In this document: positions 45,058 to 58,341 of the stretch, one piece after another
How the letters are laid out: every line of letters begins with the position of its first letter
How positions within the stretch are numbered: the first letter of the stretch is position 1
Assembly (NCBI GenBank): GCA_026874595.1
Contig: CM049320.1
Span: 30,722,214-30,786,213, forward strand
Direction of reading: 5' to 3'
Length of the DNA stretch: 64,000 nt
DNA from: Sipunculus nudus
Taxonomy: Eukaryota > Annelida > Sipuncula > Golfingiida > Sipunculidae
Translations under genes and position numbers: made by a program
The notes under the pieces: generated by a model
The model's input: only the letters and a program-made list of their open reading frames with translations
The model's database searches: none
What the model was told of the DNA's origin: nothing

Positions 45058-47156
45058 GGAGAAAAGTAAGTAAGAGAAATGGTATTTCATGGTTAAGCAC
45101 TCCGGTAGGCTGTAAAGATGACAGGACAGAGGTTAAGTACTGTTTTTAATATCGCAAAGTGGGTGAATACAGTGGTGAAGCGCTCTATATAATGATAACA
45201 ACACTTAAAAATATCTTAGAAGGAATCTTCAGAAAAAAATGATGTATTATTCTCTTCCTCATTTACATCTCGCAAAAGATAAAAAAAAAATATTTTTACA
45301 TCTCGTATGATGGAAGGTCGATAGAGGGGTCACCACCTGAAGTATATGTTTGTAAAGGGGTCACATATACAATATGTTAGTAAATTTATTGATAATGTGT
45401 TCAGATATTCTTAAGAAATCTGGCCCCTTTTTTATGCGCTTTCACTAATTCGTTTTTGATGGTTACTCGGAAATTAATGTCAAAGTTCTGTACAAGCGTC
45501 ACTTCCTGACGATCTTAAAGGTAAAGATCTAGAATATTTTTTTTATGATTTTTTTTATAAACCAACACAAATCGAATGACGTACGATCGACAAAGGGGGC
45601 GCCGCCTAAAGTATATTATTTTGCAAATTAGTCCATTAATACGTCGGCGAATTATACTGATTACACCTACAGCTATTCTTGAGAAATCTAGACCTTTCTT
45701 AAGCGTTTTCATAATGCAAGACCCATCTTCCCAGGCGTTCAAACATCAACTCGTGAAACAAAGGATAATTGCAAAGTTCTGTTATGTCGTTTCTTGCTGA
45801 GAGTCTTGAAGCTGAGGATGGGCAATATTTCTTTTTTATTTCTATAAACCAATGCAAAATTTTTTTTCATCACTCGAGGAAATTTAGTAAAGTACTACCT
45901 TCATTGTGCTCAAAATTATGGTTTTTGTCACATACCACGCAGAATATAGGTCACTATGACTATGTTTCGCTTTTCTTCCGATCATTTGCCAAGGATCTTC
46001 GGGATATCACATATTATGTTTCTAGGTTCAATTTAATAATTTTTGCAATGCTAAGGGACCTACTTACGACTAACAAGTAGAGATCACTACAGTTCAGGGC
46101 GTTCGCTATCACTGTCATTCATCCGAGCTAAAAACCAGGCCAAAATGGCTTTAATATTCCATTATTTCCAGAAACTGAGCGCTTTGTCCTATAAAATTCC
46201 AGGTGTATATGAATATCTAAGCTTCAGGGACTATAATCTCAGCCTTTTCAGCAAAACTAAAATGTTCTGTATCTCATAAATATTTTTTAAATACTTTTTT
46301 TAGGTCTTTTATTACTTAAAAGGTAGAAGTTTTTCCCATTTCAAACAGTGACATTAGTGAATTTTTATTTAAAATTTTTATTTTTAAATATTTTTATTTT
46401 TATTTTTAAATCAGTTTTCTAATTGAATATTCCTATTTATCGGCTTGTTCCATTCAGGGCGACTTAAGTAAACAGTCATTTTGAAAAATAAATATTTATT
46501 AAAAATATTTTTGTTCACCGGAAACATTCCAAACAAGATTATTTTAGAAATTCTTTTAGACATGGACAACCCTTTTGCATGCCACCATTCAGTTATTTAA
46601 AAATGCCAATGTTTATCACTAATCAGTATGTAAGCGGATGGAGAAGTGTTTCCCATCATGGAGCTGGAGCAGCTCTCACTGCTCTCATAAGTATAAGACA
46701 GAATTGTAACTTTTAAGAATAATGTAAAAAGTCTCTTCAATACATGACAAGTGATGTTATCCTTAACACAGATCTGTTTCTATTTTCATAAATAATATAA
46801 ATAATATGAATTAAAGACATATAGAATAATGAAAGAAATCAATTGACAGTGGCTTGCTACAAGTTTCTCATCAGGGAGAAAGATAAGCATTTTATGTTGA
46901 CAGGCAGAAAATAGCTATGAAGGACTTGAAAGAAAGCCCTCCAATGGCTTACAACATGGACAAAGTCATTAAACCACGCCTATGCACTGCATGGGAATTA
47001 AGATAATCACATGGGTTTGAGTGGCATATTACTTTTAAACTTCACGCCTTACAAATATTTTTATAAAAGATTTGTAAATTATATGTAGACACTGCATATT
47101 TATTACGGGAGGTACAATGGGTGCATGTATGCATTTTGCTTATTGACTATTGACGT

Positions 47157-47740
47157 CATATCTTACGCAGCATGCCAAAATTAATGAATCTTTCAAGGCG
47201 GTTGCATATCATCCCTCACTCTGAAGCCGACAGGATTGGTTATCAATTTGTCATTTTACATGACATGAAAGTTCAGCTTTCTCTTACATGTGTGATGCTT
47301 ACCAGGTATCTTACATCTAACCTTGTGCAAATCCGACGACTTTTGACGCAAAGTTATGTTGTTTAACGAGATGACCCCTCTGGCAAATTGAATCTTCTGG
47401 TGTATCAAGTTTTATTTCTTGGCTTCTTGATGCCAAACAGGTCATATCTTATGCAGCATGCCAACATTAATGAATGTCTCAGGGCGGTTGCATATCATGT
47501 CTTTCTCTGAAGCCAACAATATTGGTAATCAATATGTCATTTTACCTGACATGAAAGTTCAGCTTTCTCTTACATATGTGATGCTGACCAGGTATCTCAC
47601 ATCTTACCTTGTGCAAATCCGGGGACTTTTGATGCAAATCTTTGCTGTTTAACGAGATAGCCCCTCTGACAAATTGAATCTTCTGGTGTATCGAGTTTTA
47701 TTTCCTGGCTTCAATGACGTCCAACAGGGTAATCTTTTAC
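47157..47740 (+). repeat. ~287-bp tandem repeat, 2 units (copy 2)
   Basis: Units start at about 47157 and 47445 with catatcttaygcagcatg and share all blocks with 39077-39655. Confidence 0.85.
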
Positions 47741-47851
47741 TAAAGGCGAGCTTTATACATTAAAGGAGTACAAATACCTCTATAGTCCCAGATCAATAGA
47801 CTCCGCCTTTTCAACAAGTTATATGTAAAAAAAGAGAACAAATCCCCTTAT

Positions 47852-50745
47852 TTTTTTTTATTTTTTTTTGGGGGGGGGGGGGGAAGTGAACAGTTTTTTT
47901 TTTTTTATTGACAAAACAAAAACATACAAACAAAAGTAGCAACAAAGTGTGCAGTTCACATAAAAAAAAATCAGACATCACATATATTACAATACATTGA
48001 TTATACATACACAAACAAAAATATAGTAATAATCTTATGACAGATATCCATGTGGATTGATAACATCTTCCTCTGCTTCCCTTTCATTATTTTCTGTTAA
48101 ATCCCAAATCAAACGCAATTAATTGTTTCTTTCAGTGGTCAGAGGACATTCTATCTTTTGCTGATAATTCATATGATTTTTAAATTGATCAATATTTAAC
48201 TTATGTGCTTTTTCTGTCTTGTAAATGTAATATTTTCCATGTAAAAGGATTTTGTTTTCTTTCTTACTTTCCTTATGTGGTATACCTAAGACTACATTTT
48301 TTCAGTAATTATCTCTGCAGCAATATTATAATAAATTCTTATTTCATTCCAAAATCTCTGGACAAAATCACAATTAAAAAATATGTGAAATATCTTCAAC
48401 CTCATTATTACAATATCTACAATAAGGATCATCTGATACACCATATTTATAAAGTTTTCCTTTAAGGCAAAGGTATCTATGTAATATTTTATACTGAAAT
48501 TCACTAATTTTTCTATCTTTGCACAAATTTCCATTTGTATAAAGGACACTCCATTCTTCTTCTTTTACATTATACAGGTATCCATATTTATCCTTAGATA
48601 TAACACTATTTAATTTTACTCTTCCAACATAATATTCATATGCCTGTTTTGATATAATACTTTTAACCTCTCTAGTACCATTTTTATTTTACATTTAACT
48701 GAGGTAATATCTAATATCTTGTACTGGTCTTCAGTATGGTATTCAATATGATAAAACGTCCTTTTACACTGACTTGCTATGGCTCTGTAAATCATTTAAT
48801 CTAACTGTTTAGCACCTCGATTTAACCAGTACTTAAAATTTAAATTTTTGCCATTCTCTTGATAAATGTCATTTACGAAAATAAGTCCAGACTCGTATAA
48901 GCTTTTTGAGAAAAAAGGTTTGTTTTTTCTAGTTATTCTTAAATTATTCCAAACAATAGGGCTCATTAAATCCACTGAACGAATCTCTTTACAATTCATA
49001 AATAATTGGACATAAATTTCTGGCATTTTATCCTTCGAATACTCTTGACTATAATCACATTGTAACAGTAATTCTGTTCCCCCAAATCTATCACAAAAAC
49101 TATCTAAAAGAAATTTCCAGTCTATATATCTGCTGTCTATATATCTTTTTAACTACATTATTTGCTGCCCTTTAATGAAACTTTCAATGTGAAGCATATT
49201 CATTCCCCCTTCTCCATATGGCTTTATCAACAAATTTCTCTGTACTTTACCTCTTTTCGTCCATTCCAAATAAAAAGCCATATAATTTTACATAATCTCT
49301 CCAAAAAGCTTTTTGGCACAACAAAATTGCATATAAGATGATTTAACTTTGAGAAACATAACGATTTTGTTATTAAAATTCTACCAGATAATGATAAATT
49401 CCTCTGCTTCCAGATATTAGTGATTTCATAAATACTCTGAATTTTAGGTTCAAAATTATATTCATTTATTAATTCACTGTTATATGACAGGTATGTTCCT
49501 AACACTTTAACTACTTTCAACCATCTTAAGCCTAAAGGTTGATCCTCACAATTTTTTAAATTCCCTAACCACATTCCTTCTGTCTTTTCTTTATTCATTT
49601 TTAAACCAGAGTATCTCGAAAACTCTTCAAATATTTTCAGTACTAAAGTTACAGATTCTATGTCTTTTAATATTAATGTGGTATCATCAGCATACAGCAC
49701 CAATTTTGATTCCTGATCTTTAAATTTAATACCTTTTATATTTGGATTATATCGAATATTAATTGCAATTATCTCTAGGCACAAAATACACAAGTAGGGT
49801 GACAATGGATCACCCTGTCAACCCCTCTTTTCACATCAAAGTACCCTGATGAATATCCATTATTTATTACACATGCCTCTACATTGCTATAAAAATATTT
49901 TACCCATTTTATTAAAGATGTCCCAAAATTAAAACTTTCTAGGGCTGTATATATAAATCTCCATTCCAAAGTATCAAAAGCTTTTTCATAATCGGTTGTA
50001 AGTAATATCCCACTCTTCTTTTTATCATTCATATAAAACATAACATCTAAAATAGTTCTGATCGCTTCTGCTATTGATGTGTTTCTCATAAATCCATATT
50101 GATTTCTATGTATTAATTTTGAGATAATTTTCTTGACTCTAAATGAAATTGCTTTTGTCATGATTTTATAATCTATGTTTAATAAAGAAATAGGGCGCCA
50201 ATTTTTTATGTAAGATCAATCCTTTCCTTTTTTTTCTATCAGAGTTATCACTGCTTGTCTCTGTGAAGCTGTTAAAGCTTCAGTATCCATAGATAAATTA
50301 AAGCTGTTCACCATTATATCTGCTAGCTGCCCCCAGAAATAAATTATAAATTCAGCCGTTATCCCATCATTACCAGGAGACTTGTTATTTTTGAAACTCT
50401 TTGCTGCTTTAAAGCATTCTTCTGTTGATAAGTATCCTTCGCAGTGTTGTTGTTCTTCTAAAGTAAATTTTAGAATATTATTATTCATACAAAAAAATAA
50501 ACTTTGAGCAATATTTTCGGTACCATTGTGCTTAGATGAGTATAGTTTTTCAAAAAAATGTTTTTCTTCTTTTAATATATTCCAAATGCCTGTAATTAAA
50601 TTTCCATTTTCATCTCTAAGTTGTTTTATGTGTTTCTTTTTCCATTTTTCTAATGAATAAAAATATTTAGTACTTTTTTCTCCTTTTTCTAGCCACCTAA
50701 TTTTAGCTCTTGATTATTCCTTCATCTTGCTCCTCATATAATTAA
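47852..50745 (-). mobile_element. 5'-truncated L1/Tx1-like non-LTR retrotransposon, inactivated
   Basis: On the minus strand the decayed ORF2 reads, 5' to 3': KIRWLEKGEKSTKYF (about 50700), NNKSPGNDGIT (about 50370), the RT palm segment TTDYEKAFD (about 49995), the catalytic LYADDTTL (about 49685), the thumb-like GLKMNKEKTE, then C-terminal segments at 49026-48796 and 48549-48292 (IFHIFFNCDFVQRFW). The endonuclease part is absent. A stop near 50213, a frameshift near 49810 and further stops break the frame. The 3' end has A-rich tracts at 47852-47870 and 47893-47906 (as T on the plus strand). Confidence 0.85.
49227..50490 (-). pseudogene. Reverse transcriptase remnant
   Basis: Three open segments (50488-50216, 50161-49775, 49805-49227) cover the fingers, palm and thumb of a non-LTR RT. 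The stop between the first two replaces a codon just before the conserved IKNWRPISLLN stretch. The last two overlap in different frames, showing an indel around the GDPLSPYL-type motif. RT catalytic Asp residues are present (FD in motif A, ADD in motif C), but the protein cannot be made whole. Confidence 0.85.
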
Positions 50746-50935
50746 CAGGCGGCCTTGTTATGGTATAAATAGACTGTGTTTACCAACACGCAGGGCTATA
50801 ACAAGGTGTTAAACAGTCAAATGCGAGGAAATGAGACTGGGTGCTTGGATGGTTTTGCTGGGAAAGTTTTGTATAAAGCAAAACTGAACTAATAGTGTGA
50901 AAGAAAAGGAATAATATTGCTCCTGATTATGTACT
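50746..50935 (-). mobile_element. Dispersed repeat, copy b (inverted)
   Basis: The reverse complement matches 28310-28500 in block order. It abuts the 5'-truncated end of the retrotransposon. Confidence 0.7.
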
Positions 50936-51129
50936 TTAAGGGCTTAAGTGTATATTTCTTTTAACATTGTGTGTTGAGGTGACCATTTTTTCCGTCTTAC
51001 TGCCTTCCAGTTTTAACATATTTCTTTGCGTCCATGTGTCAATCTCGAATAAACAATTTCCTTTGCAAGAGACAATTTCTGATTGAATTGCACTTTGATT
51101 TGGTTTTAAATGAAAAATATAATTGTGAG

Positions 51130-51171
<42 letters not shown>

Positions 51172-52133
51172 GTATGGCCGTTAGTCCATTGTTTTATGTC
51201 TAGGTAGACGAAGAGTAACATCTTAAAGAAAGACTAACCAATTTATAATCACACAGTGTGATACTCATTGCCTGTTCAGTTAAACAGCTTCTTTTACTTA
51301 ATGATGAACAATATTGACAATAACAAATATTATGACATTGTGGGTAAAGTTAGTATTTTATGATCACAAGAAGGGCAAATTTTTTGGAAATGAAAATCAA
51401 GGAAATACTTTTTTTACCTTAGATTTAGGGGTACAACAAGGAAGAATCTAATCCGAAAGTTAACTTTTCTCAGGAAATAGACATTAACTCCTACATTTCC
51501 AGGCAGAGGCATGATTGTTTAATGATTGGGATAGGGGCGTGATTGAGAACTGTATATTAAACGAAATAAAAACAACTTTGTGAATTAACTTACATGTTTT
51601 AAGTAATAACTCTCAGATAATCTGTGTGTACTGAAATACCATGGTCCTTGCACCTGGTAATCATGGTAATCAGTTCCTTAAATTGGTTTTAGGCTTCATG
51701 CAATAGACCAAACCATAAACTAATCATGACCTAAATAGCATATTCATTAGATGAATAATCGTGAGCAGAGCCGTTGCGAGCAACCAATCAGATGTAAACA
51801 GTCAACCACCTCACAAGCGCATAATATGGGCAACTGTCCCATACAGATGTCGAACAAAACACTCAACTATGGTAAAACTGTTTTTAAGGGTCGTGTGATT
51901 CAGATATTCGTTTTAAGTGGATTGATGCATCCCAATTTTTTATTAGATTCCCGAAGCCACGGTCACAATTAATATAATAATAGCAACAACAACACTATAA
52001 TATGTACCAGACAAGAATAAGACAAAACCTTCATAATAATTGGGATATATTCATTACTAGAGAGCAGATACATAAACAATGCCGTTTAAGGTGTTAACAT
52101 AAGCTAATGCAAAGTCATACACGACCGATATTT
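50936..52133. other. Intergenic with (TA)n
   Basis: (TA)n at 51132-51168. A CCAAT lies at about 51784. No gene recognised. Confidence 0.5.
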
Positions 52134-52143
52134 GTCACGTGAC
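52134..52143. promoter_or_regulatory. GTCACGTGAC palindromic E-box
   Basis: A perfect 10-bp palindrome identical to the CLEAR-type E-box bound by MiT/TFE bHLH-Zip factors in vertebrates. About 250 bp upstream of the predicted start at 52389. Function here is inference. Confidence 0.35.
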
Positions 52144-52357
52144 CATTGTCTTATTATAATTAACAGCATTTGTAACAAAAACATTGGGAGCCTTCTGTGT
52201 GGGAGAGCTATGTTGCATATTTTAATAATTTTAACTAAGGGGAGGAGCATTAGCTCATTGATTGTTAGGCAAATAACATATGTATGTTGACGTCTATGAT
52301 TCAAAAACCAATAATCTCAGCAGAATATTTTATACCGCCTACCTTACGGATGAGTAT

Positions 52358-52477
52358 TATATAAATACGGCACTAGCCACACGTGGTTCATATGAATCAG
52401 CCTCATCCGTTCGAAGAGACGTTGTGTTCTGCAGATCAGTCTAGCTTGGGCATATCTCCCATCAAGTTCAAATCCCG
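52358..52477 (+). promoter_or_regulatory. TATA promoter and possible first exon
   Basis: tatataaata at 52358 predicts a start near 52389. An ATG at 52392 opens 28 codons (MNQPHPFEE...) without a stop to a strong donor cccg|gtaagtg, exon end 52477, phase 2. No second exon was found, so the product is unknown; the ATG could be non-functional in a 5' UTR exon. Confidence 0.35.
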
Positions 52478-54550
52478 GTAAGTGTTTTTTACCCTATTTG
52501 TAGATAAATATGTGAAAATGTACAAAATGTAGAAGGTTTTGTCTATGGTATGATTATACAGCATATCATAATGTTATTTTAAGGAATGATAAAACATTCC
52601 TTTTTAAACTTTGTTCATTTGTGTAGATCTTCACATTACACGAAGACAACAACTAAAAGACAAAACAGACACTAAAGGTTATTTCATTACCTGTAAAGTA
52701 TAAATTAACAGGTGAAACCTATGGGACAATTGGGACTGAGATATACTATTTGCGATCTTTATAATAATAAACCTTCCACCTACATTGGAATAATATTTGA
52801 TTTGGCTTCTGGCGCACGTCGATTTATCTGTTTGAAAAGTAATAGATGTGTACTCATCTATTCTGGCGTTATCGCCTGAAAGTGCCTCTGTCGAAAAAGC
52901 CAACTCCAGAAAAATGTTTTAACCTAAATTTTATAATTTCTTATGAAAAGCTGTAGACCACTTGTTGTTAATGAAACATTTTAAAGATAATAACCAGGGG
53001 TTTTCTTCTGAAGAATGCTTCACAATGTAGTGTAATAAGAGGGACACAGCCGTTCATCTCTCAGCTCAAGCAAAAAGGGTAGTTAGGTGAGCAGATATTA
53101 TTTTGGTGACATTATATACTTTTAGAATTTTGCTTAATTTACCATTGAGGACCAATGTCTTTGCCTACGACAAATGATTCTTTTCTGTATGCTATTCTAT
53201 GATATTAAACAGAATGTTCAATCTATGTCACCGGATTATTAAAAGAAAAAACACTTTGAATTAATTATAAAATAATATATTTATAAATATAATATTACAT
53301 ACACGTGAATAATAATAATATCATTTCAAGCCTTCACCTCGATGAAAAACTTCATATTAAACGCGCTGCTTTCCACAATGACGTTAAAGACAGAAGTCAT
53401 GGTTATAACAGGAAAGTTCAATCCCCGGCATTTGTGTTCAGTCAAAAAGTGACACACTAATTAATTAGATTCCAGATATTTTTGTCTCCAACTCCGATGT
53501 TTAGATGGCCATGTCTATTGTGACAGCCTCGTTTAAAATCCTTGGAGTTACTATCGTATGTATAAAGATAATATGGTTCATGCCTATGTCTAGGTATTTA
53601 CTAATTTTATCGTTTACTCATGTTGTGATAAATGCAGTTTCCGTCATGTGTTTTTTATGTGGGATGGGGTGGGGTGGCTGATATGCCTTGCAAACCCATA
53701 TAATCAACACTGCTAGCAATGTATCTGGTGGTATTATTGCAGCAATTAATGTCATGCATGCAGGAGGTATATCGGTGCATCTGAAAAACACCTCATCTTG
53801 GTGACAGAAGGGTGTACATTTTAGGATTTTTCATCGTTTGCTGCAATATGTGTATAACTCTCTCTCCCTGGTATAATTGATCCCATACATGACCCTTTTC
53901 TCTGCGTGTCCGAGCTGTTTAAAGAAGAACTTTTTTTCGGAAACCTTAATGGAAGACTTATTGTGCTATCACTGATAGCAGCAGGAGTAATTATATTAAA
54001 ATATATGATTAGTGCCAAAGTAAATGCCTCTGAATTGGGTCAAGACGTTTTAGAAAATTGGAATAAAAGATGATTCGACGCTTTACGGCTTTAAGTCTGT
54101 CCATGTGCAGTATTAATATCATTTGCAAACTGCCAAAACTGTGTGTGAATATTTTGTAATGTACACAGGAAAAAAAACAGCCTGCCAGATACTTTACACT
54201 GTTATTAACGTATATTTACTATTATTTTCTTTTTCCTGTATGTGTTAACTATTAGACAGATAAGACAAGAAATTCGATTTTTTTTATGAAATTAAATTGC
54301 AGGAAAGAAACGTTACTTGAATAGCACTTTAACGAAAGAAATATACAGTAAGCCTCACTGTAGGAGTTGCCCGGAACAAAAGAGTTCCATGAAATGATTT
54401 GCCAAAAGTTAAATGTTACACGTACAACCCTGTCAGGTTTTGAGCTACACTAAAACTAGTACGTCCGTTGCAGTTGGGATACGTTTGTTTGCAGTAAAGG
54501 TATATATACCATGAAGGAAAAGAGTACGAGTGAAGCCTTTTAGATAAACT
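52478..54550. other. No gene recognised
   Basis: AT-rich, short chance ORFs only; would be intronic if the 52.4 kb first exon is real. Confidence 0.45.
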
Positions 54551-54563
54551 TACTGACTATAGT

Positions 54564-54599
54564 CATATATAGTCTATATTTATATATAGACTATATATG
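54564..54599. repeat. Short palindrome
   Basis: catatatagtctata (54564-54578) pairs exactly with tatagactatatatg (54585-54599) around a 6-nt loop. A (TA)n tract follows at 54653-54713. Confidence 0.9.
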
Positions 54600-54650
54600 T
54601 AGAAGGTAAAGAGTAGACTAACTAGTTTATAAATACCATAGTGATAACGG

Positions 54651-54652
<2 letters not shown>

Positions 54653-54713
<61 letters not shown>
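54653..54713. repeat. (TA)n microsatellite
   Basis: About 30 TA units. Confidence 0.95.
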
Positions 54714-54715
<2 letters not shown>

Positions 54716-54734
54716 CTGTCGGAAGTGGGTCATA

Positions 54735-54985
54735 TATAGTTAAACCTCGTTGTGTCGATCTCGGTTAAGTCGAATTCCCGCATGTGTCGAAGTCGAATGT
54801 GGTTCCCCCCCCCCCAAAAAAAACAGTTTAAACCTTGCTAATTTAACTCCTTTTGTGTCGACCTCAGATTTGCCGAAAAACCTGCTGTGTCGAGGTATTT
54901 TGATCGCTGTGGTGATCAAATTTACGGCAAGGCGCTTACTTATCAAGCGCGATATTCCTGTCGCTCGATTCAAGGTCATGCAGCT
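54735..54985. mobile_element. pogo/Tigger-like DNA transposon end fragment
   Basis: ttaaacctcgttgtgtcgat and repeated gtcga-containing half-sites (gtcgaattcccgcatgtgtcg) resemble the terminal region of pogo/Tigger elements, which typically begin with aacctcgttataacgaa-like repeats. No transposase ORF. Class from general knowledge, not verified. Confidence 0.4.
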
Positions 54986-56199
54986 TTAATGTTTAGATAA
55001 TAGTTGTGCACGGTCCATCAATCATACCTATGGCCATGGTGACCAGTTACATAACCAATACCGGCAAGGATCTTACACATTAATCGCCATGGTAAATACA
55101 CCTGGTCAGTTTTTTTCCTGTTTTTCCATTTAGTCACTCATGATCATGCCTTTCGTCTCTAGCTGACATTTACCTTATCCTTTTTGTGGAATTTATGTGC
55201 CTTTTTATTATTAATAAATAAATTTATTTACAAATTTTGTTGTTCTCTTACTCAAACATTTGTAAGAATATAATATAGGTCCTATACATGTGCAGTATTT
55301 ATCGATAAAATCAAGGCTGGAGAAGGTTGAATATTATGAATATCGGTTGTCTAGAACTCCAATGAGGTGTAACTGTATATGCATATATCTTACATATTGA
55401 TTTTTCTTAAAACAAAAGTGTATGGGTACATGGTTGCAGAAAATACGAAAGTGTCGACAATAACTCTTTGCATCACATTCGATGTATATGACTAGCTATG
55501 GTTACAAAATATTAACCTCAATCCATGTGCGTCTTTATCTGAGATACGTTTGAAAATTAGAGCTCCCCAGACTTTTTTCAGGATTAAGATATGTGGTAGA
55601 TAAAGTAAAAACTGGTAGTATGTTTGACGGTTGCATATACACGGAGTTGTATGTATATGGAAATGCGTTAATGCAGGATTGCCAATTTATCGTATTTCAA
55701 TTATAGCAATGTGGAAGCATATATTTACAGGTACATGTGTGATACAGAAAACTACATGTACCACATCCAGTGTCAATATATTGAAGAGCTATTAATTGAT
55801 GGTTAAAAAATTTTATTACTTTTTTGCTTAATCCATATGGGCATTTTTAAGGAGGAATATTTGAAAATGAGGGCTCTTTAGATTTGTTATTTTAAAACAC
55901 AACATAAGCAACAAGAGTTCGCTTCCCAGATACGATGAATAAAAAGGGATCTAAGTACCTATGGGAAATCCAAAAAAGGATATATGTTTATGTACAAAGA
56001 TAAGACTAGAATGTGGAAATCTATGCAAATTTCATTTATCACGAAATCTTTCGAAGTCATTATCAAGAAAAATATCATTCCTTCTGATGTTCTCAATTTT
56101 AATTTTACATGGATATCTGATCATCTCATGAACTATTGCATTATTCTGCCATAACAACAGTACTAGTTTGATATGCACTTCTTTATTAGGAGATTAGGG

Positions 56200-56237
<38 letters not shown>

Positions 56238-56254
56238 TATTATATAATCGTCAA
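54986..56254. other. No gene recognised
   Basis: AT-rich, with (TA)n at about 56202-56234. Confidence 0.5.
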
Positions 56255-56720
56255 TAAATTTTAATTTACTTGACATGAAAAATTCAGTTTTTTTCTTTTA
56301 TTTATGATGCTTGCCAGGTATCTAACACCTAATCGTGTACAAATCAGCTGACTTTGGAGGGAAAGCTTTGATGGTTAATTAGTTACTCTCTCAGGCAAAT
56401 TGAATTTTCTTGCATATCCGGTTATATTTCCTGGCATCTTTGACTTCACTCAGCGTTATCATTTTCTGAAGATGATCTTACACATGAACTTATTACACGT
56501 ATGTTTATGTCCAATGCCAATAGATTTTGCATTTTTAAAATTACAAATATGTTTATATCCAATGCCAAGAGATTCGGCCTTTTCACTCAGCAATATGTAA
56601 ACTTCAAACATTAGCTTCAAAGGCTGAATCCAGCAATGATGTAAGAACAATCCAGTGCACAAAGAAAAAATTCTGTTCGATTCTTTCAATGTTCAGTATG
56701 GCACACTGAAGCACATATCA
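56255..56720 (+). repeat. Diverged relict of the ~287-bp repeat and its junction
   Basis: Shares tgatgcttgccaggtatcta, tgactttgg, ggcaaattgaattttctt, tttcctggc and gcgttatcattttctgaaga with the 287-bp units and following sequence of the triplicated segment, but with many more changes. Confidence 0.6.
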
Positions 56721-57886
56721 TCTTACCGACATAATTGAGGCCCTGGGTTACTTTTTATACAACATAAATATACAATAGTAGAAGCATTAACTGAAAGGGA
56801 CAGGGGATAAACCCTACTTGCAATTTCTGACAAAAATAAATCTGCGAGCCTATTTTATTTGTGATACATCGTTTTATTCTCCCTAATTCCTCAAGTATAG
56901 CTTGAGAATAGCTTGGCACCTCGCGTATCAGTATTGCATCCAACTATACAGAATTGCCTTCCGGATAAGAATAACCTGTAAATTGACTAATTGTGTATGT
57001 GTAAGTTGTACTTAAGTTTTTAACTTTGATGGTAACTAGATTCTGAGATGGCACATTACAGATTCTGTACTGGGATTTGAAGGCTGGATCAGTCAGGGAA
57101 CTAGCTATGCTTATTCTCGATCTCTAAAAGACTTCTTCATCCATGTAGTCATATTATGGTTTCAATAAAAATCACCAAAGTCTGTCAACAGTGCAGGGTT
57201 TCTAGCAAGCTTTCATTAAAAAAAAATTTGCCTGGTATATGAACGGGCACATAAATCTTTACATAATTAATCTTACCACCAGTCTAAATACATTTACAAT
57301 AAAACCATCAACCGAACAATAATGTGAAACACTACCAATAAATACACAACGTTTCGGAACTAAATTTAAAAAGATACCAGTATCTTAGCAAAGTTAAAAA
57401 GTATATGATATAAAATGGACACGAGTTACGTGTTTAACTATAAATGGTGTGATTTGGTAAACAATGCACCAACATGACTCTGAGGTTTTAAATACGTGTA
57501 TATATTCTACACACACTTAAGAGATTTAGTAACTCTTTTTGTCTAATACATAATTGGCACGTTAAGTTTGTTGTCCAGCCTTACATTTACACTGATCTCT
57601 TTCCTAACAGTGACGGAAAACTATGTCTGTTAGTCCTTCAAGATGTGAGGCAATGACGAGTTGACGTTTATTAAAGATCCAACGACTTACATTTTCAGGG
57701 AGGTAGTGGCAACGCGTTTAACTATATACAGTTTTCATCTTGGCCCGAAGACGGCACTCAGTAAGGCACAGCTGTCATCCCTGAATTTTATTGGAAAGCA
57801 AAACAATTGTTCTCGTCGAAGAGAAATTCTTCGGTAGTATATTGCAGGTGAGATTTTGCTTCTCTTTGAGGGGCACTTTGTGTACT
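56721..57886. other. No gene recognised
   Basis: AT-rich sequence between the relict repeat and copy 3; short ORFs only. Confidence 0.5.
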
Positions 57887-58341
57887 CTAGAATATAGGTC
57901 ACTATGACTATGTTTCGCTTTTCTTCCGATCATTTGCCAAGGATCTTCGGGATATCACATATTATGTTTCGAGGTTTTATTTAATAATTTTTGCAATGTT
58001 AAGGGACCTACTAACGACTGACAAGTAGAGATCACTATAGTTCCAGGCGTTCGCTATCACTGTCATTCATCCGAGCTGAAAACCAGGCCAAAATGCCTTA
58101 AAAAGGTCATTTTTTTCCTGAAACAGAGCGCTTTGTCCTATATAATTACAGGTGTATATGAATATCTAAGCTTCAACGACTATAATCTTAGCCTTTTCAG
58201 CCAAACTAAATGATTCTATATCTCACAAATATTATCTAATACTTTTATTTAGGTCTTTTTTTACTGGAAAGGCAGTAGTTTTTCTATTATCGAAAGGTGA
58301 CATTAGTGCTACCTTTTTTATTTTATTTTAAATTTTTATTT

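Larger units (their letters stand above)
44529..47851 (+). repeat. Triplicated segment, copy 2 (truncated)
   Basis: Follows copy 1 from its start to a point equivalent to about 39760, then stops where the minus-strand retrotransposon's poly(A) begins. It includes two ~287-bp units (47157, 47445) and a MITE (44840-45057) not present in copy 1. Small deletions break the ORF that is open in copies 1 and 3. Confidence 0.82.

Noticed and set aside
52425-52485. tRNA-like B box (agttcaaatccc)
   Set aside because: No A box at the right distance and no T-stem or acceptor stem pairing.
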